Assembly: GCA_030527185.1 (NCBI GenBank)
Contig: JAUNBF010000005.1
Coordinates: 1-43,909 of the forward strand
DNA from: Planctomycetia bacterium
GTDB lineage: Bacteria > Planctomycetota > Planctomycetia > Pirellulales > Thermoguttaceae
DNA length: 43,909 nucleotides
Direction of reading: 5' to 3'
Of this stretch, positions 42,590-43,909 are shown one piece after another. The translations under genes were made by a program, and so were the position numbers. The notes below the pieces were generated by a model. That model was given only the letters and a program-made list of their open reading frames with translations, searched no databases and had not been told where the DNA came from. Position 1 is the first letter of the stretch. The number at the start of each line of letters is the position of its first letter.

Positions 42590-43390
42590 ATGGACCCCAA
42601 TGAATTAGGAAGTCACGTAGCGGACGGCACATCGTTCCATTTTATCGGTGGAACGCATTTCGACCTTCCGGTGATTTGCGGATTGCAGATTACGAAGTTC
42701 ATGGTTCTGGAACTGCTGGTGGCGGTTTTGATGCTTTTGCTTTTCATTCCTCTGGCAATGAAGGTGAAAAAAGGAGTCCCCGTTCACGGACGGTTTTCCA
42801 ATCTTCTGGAAGTTTTTCTGGTCTTTCTGCGCGACGACGTGGCACGTCCGGCCATTGGTCACGGTGCGGACAAGTTTTTGCCGTTGATCTGGACGACGTT
42901 TTTCTTTGTGCTGTTCATGAACCTCTTCGGTATGATCCCAGGAGGCGGTTCTCCGACGGCAAGTCTTTCGGTGACGGGATGTATGGCGATTATCGCGTTT
43001 GGCGTTCTGGTTTTCAATGGTTCCCGCAAGCTGGGGCCGGTCAATTTCTGGCTGAAACAGGTGCCGCACATGGATGTTCCTGCGGCGATGGGAATCATTC
43101 TGAAACCGATGTTGTTTTTGATTGAAGTTTTCGGGTTGTTGGTCAAGCACTTTGTGCTGGCGGTTCGACTCTTTGCGAATATGTTTGCGGGGCACCTTGT
43201 GCTGGCGGTCTTCACCTCGTTCATCGGGGCGACGGCAGCCTATTTCGGAATCTGGCTTCTGGTCTCGGTTCCGTCGATGTTGGTGATTATCGCGATTGAT
43301 TTTTTGGAGATTTTCGTAGCCTTTTTGCAGGCTTACATCTTCACTTTCCTCATGTCGTTGTTTATCGGCATGGCTGCCCATCCCCACTAA
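42590..43390 (+). CDS. atpB: F0F1 ATP synthase subunit a
   Basis: A 266-residue subunit a of the F0 motor, the stator channel for the ions. The essential arginine is in VLAVRLFANMFAGHLVL, and the C-terminal helix pair (FLEIFVAFLQAYIFTFLMSL) is canonical. The N-terminus is hydrophilic with FIGGTHFDLP, then LELLVAVLMLLLFIPLAMK. Length is normal. AGGA lies before ATG 42590. It is followed 142 bases later by atpE. Confidence 0.96.
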   Translation: MDPNELGSHVADGTSFHFIGGTHFDLPVICGLQITKFMVLELLVAVLMLLLFIPLAMKVKKGVPVHGRFSNLLEVFLVFLRDDVARPAIGHGADKFLPLIWTTFFFVLFMNLFGMIPGGGSPTASLSVTGCMAIIAFGVLVFNGSRKLGPVNFWLKQVPHMDVPAAMGIILKPMLFLIEVFGLLVKHFVLAVRLFANMFAGHLVLAVFTSFIGATAAYFGIWLLVSVPSMLVIIAIDFLEIFVAFLQAYIFTFLMSLFIGMAAHPH

Positions 43391-43532
43391 TCCGGCGGGT
43401 GAGTGTGTGAAGAAACCTATTTGGCAGGTACAGTGGATTCTTTGTTGTCGTGAAAGCGATAGAGCAAAGAAATTGAGAATAGTAGAATATGGAACCATTT
43501 TTTGATCCTCTAACATTCAGGAGAGAGTACAC

Positions 43533-43909
43533 GTGAAAAAGTTGAGCATTTCGATGTTTGTTCTGATGGCATTGTCCATGATTTCTTTTGCAGCAGCTCA
43601 GGACGCGGCTCCGGCAGCTCCAGCCCCGGCAGCAGAAGCCGCCGCCCCCGCAACTCCGGCCGCCGAAGCGGTTGTTGCGGAAGAAGAGAGCAGTTCGTTC
43701 CCGGCCACGTTCCTGATTCCGTTTGGATGCGGACTGGTCGTTCTGGGTGGTGGTCTGGGCATTGGCAAAATTGGATCGGCAGCGGTCGACAGCATGGCTC
43801 GTCAGCCGGAATACTGCGGTCCGATTCAGACAGCGATGATTCTTTCCGCAGCGTTGGTGGAAGGTGTTACGTTGTTCGCACTGGTCATTTGTCTGTTGGG
43901 CTACATCAT
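43533..43909 (+). CDS. atpE: F0F1 ATP synthase subunit c, preprotein form (partial)
   Basis: The gene runs off the window; 125 codons are seen. After the GTG start at 43533 (ribosome site GGAGAG) comes a signal-peptide-like MKKLSISMFVLMALSMISFA, then AAQDAAPAAPAPAAEAAAPA and an acidic stretch, and only then the c subunit proper: LGGGLGIGKIGSAAVDSMA, ARQPE and a second helix with ALVEGVTLFALV, whose Glu is the ion carrier. A normal c subunit has about 80 residues with no leader. The leader and Ala/Pro linker add about 60 residues and are probably removed. The absence of Gln in the first helix favours proton rather than sodium coupling. Confidence 0.93.
   Translation, partial: MKKLSISMFVLMALSMISFAAAQDAAPAAPAPAAEAAAPATPAAEAVVAEEESSSFPATFLIPFGCGLVVLGGGLGIGKIGSAAVDSMARQPEYCGPIQTAMILSAALVEGVTLFALVICLLGYI

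Noticed and set aside
1..43909. CRISPR arrays, tRNA or rRNA genes
   Set aside because: No spaced direct repeats, cloverleaf-like sequences or rRNA-like blocks were seen on either strand.

Overview
The window is a stretch of a planctomycete chromosome (PVC group). The signs are a DUF1559-type prepilin, a membrane-anchored Ser/Thr kinase with a DLG motif, PEP-CTERM proteins, a DoxX protein next to two Gfo/Idh/MocA paralogues with Tat-type N-termini, a very small basic protein typical of PVC bacteria, and an F0 c subunit made as a preprotein. No rRNA, tRNA, CRISPR array, phage or intact insertion sequence was found. Most genes lie on the minus strand in short operons.

Layout. 1-5000 (plus strand apart from a 41-base gene stub): a PEP-CTERM surface protein whose start is separated from its body by an 11-C tract, a DUF1559 prepilin and a Ser/Thr kinase. 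5017-10801 (minus): larE, then a DoxX protein and two oxidoreductase paralogues. 11015-15944 (minus): a vWA protein, a large zinc-ribbon/YfaP-like/terpenoid-cyclase-fold protein and truA, tightly packed. 16154-21656 (minus): a heparinase II/III-type lyase, a small exported protein and a His/Cys/Gly-rich exported beta-propeller protein. 22193-30201 (minus): an operon of a secreted glycosidase-like/PHP fusion, an RND pump without its usual partners, a DUF502 membrane protein and a maltose/galactoside-type O-acetyltransferase. 30239-31381 (minus): a glycosyltransferase and the small basic protein.

31446-32977 has no protein gene but holds a good candidate for a structured small RNA (promoter, nested stems, intrinsic terminator) and one copy of an inverted-repeat element. 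32978-35929: a second PEP-CTERM protein, a second inverted-repeat element, an XRE regulator and pyrK. 36154-41900 (minus): two secreted carbohydrate-active proteins (a GH106-like hydrolase and an acetylxylan-esterase-like enzyme with an STN-like N-terminus) and leuC-leuD. 42154-43909 (plus): the start of the F0F1 ATP synthase operon.

The most interesting things are not in the named genes. A roughly 152-base repeat with 106 identical bases sits once upstream of pyrK and once between leuC and leuD, and its diverged end keeps a hairpin although the bases differ. The 11-C tract could switch a surface protein on and off. The vWA/cyclase-fold pair appears to share an extracytoplasmic domain. All functional calls come from reading motifs and family resemblance by eye; no database search was possible.
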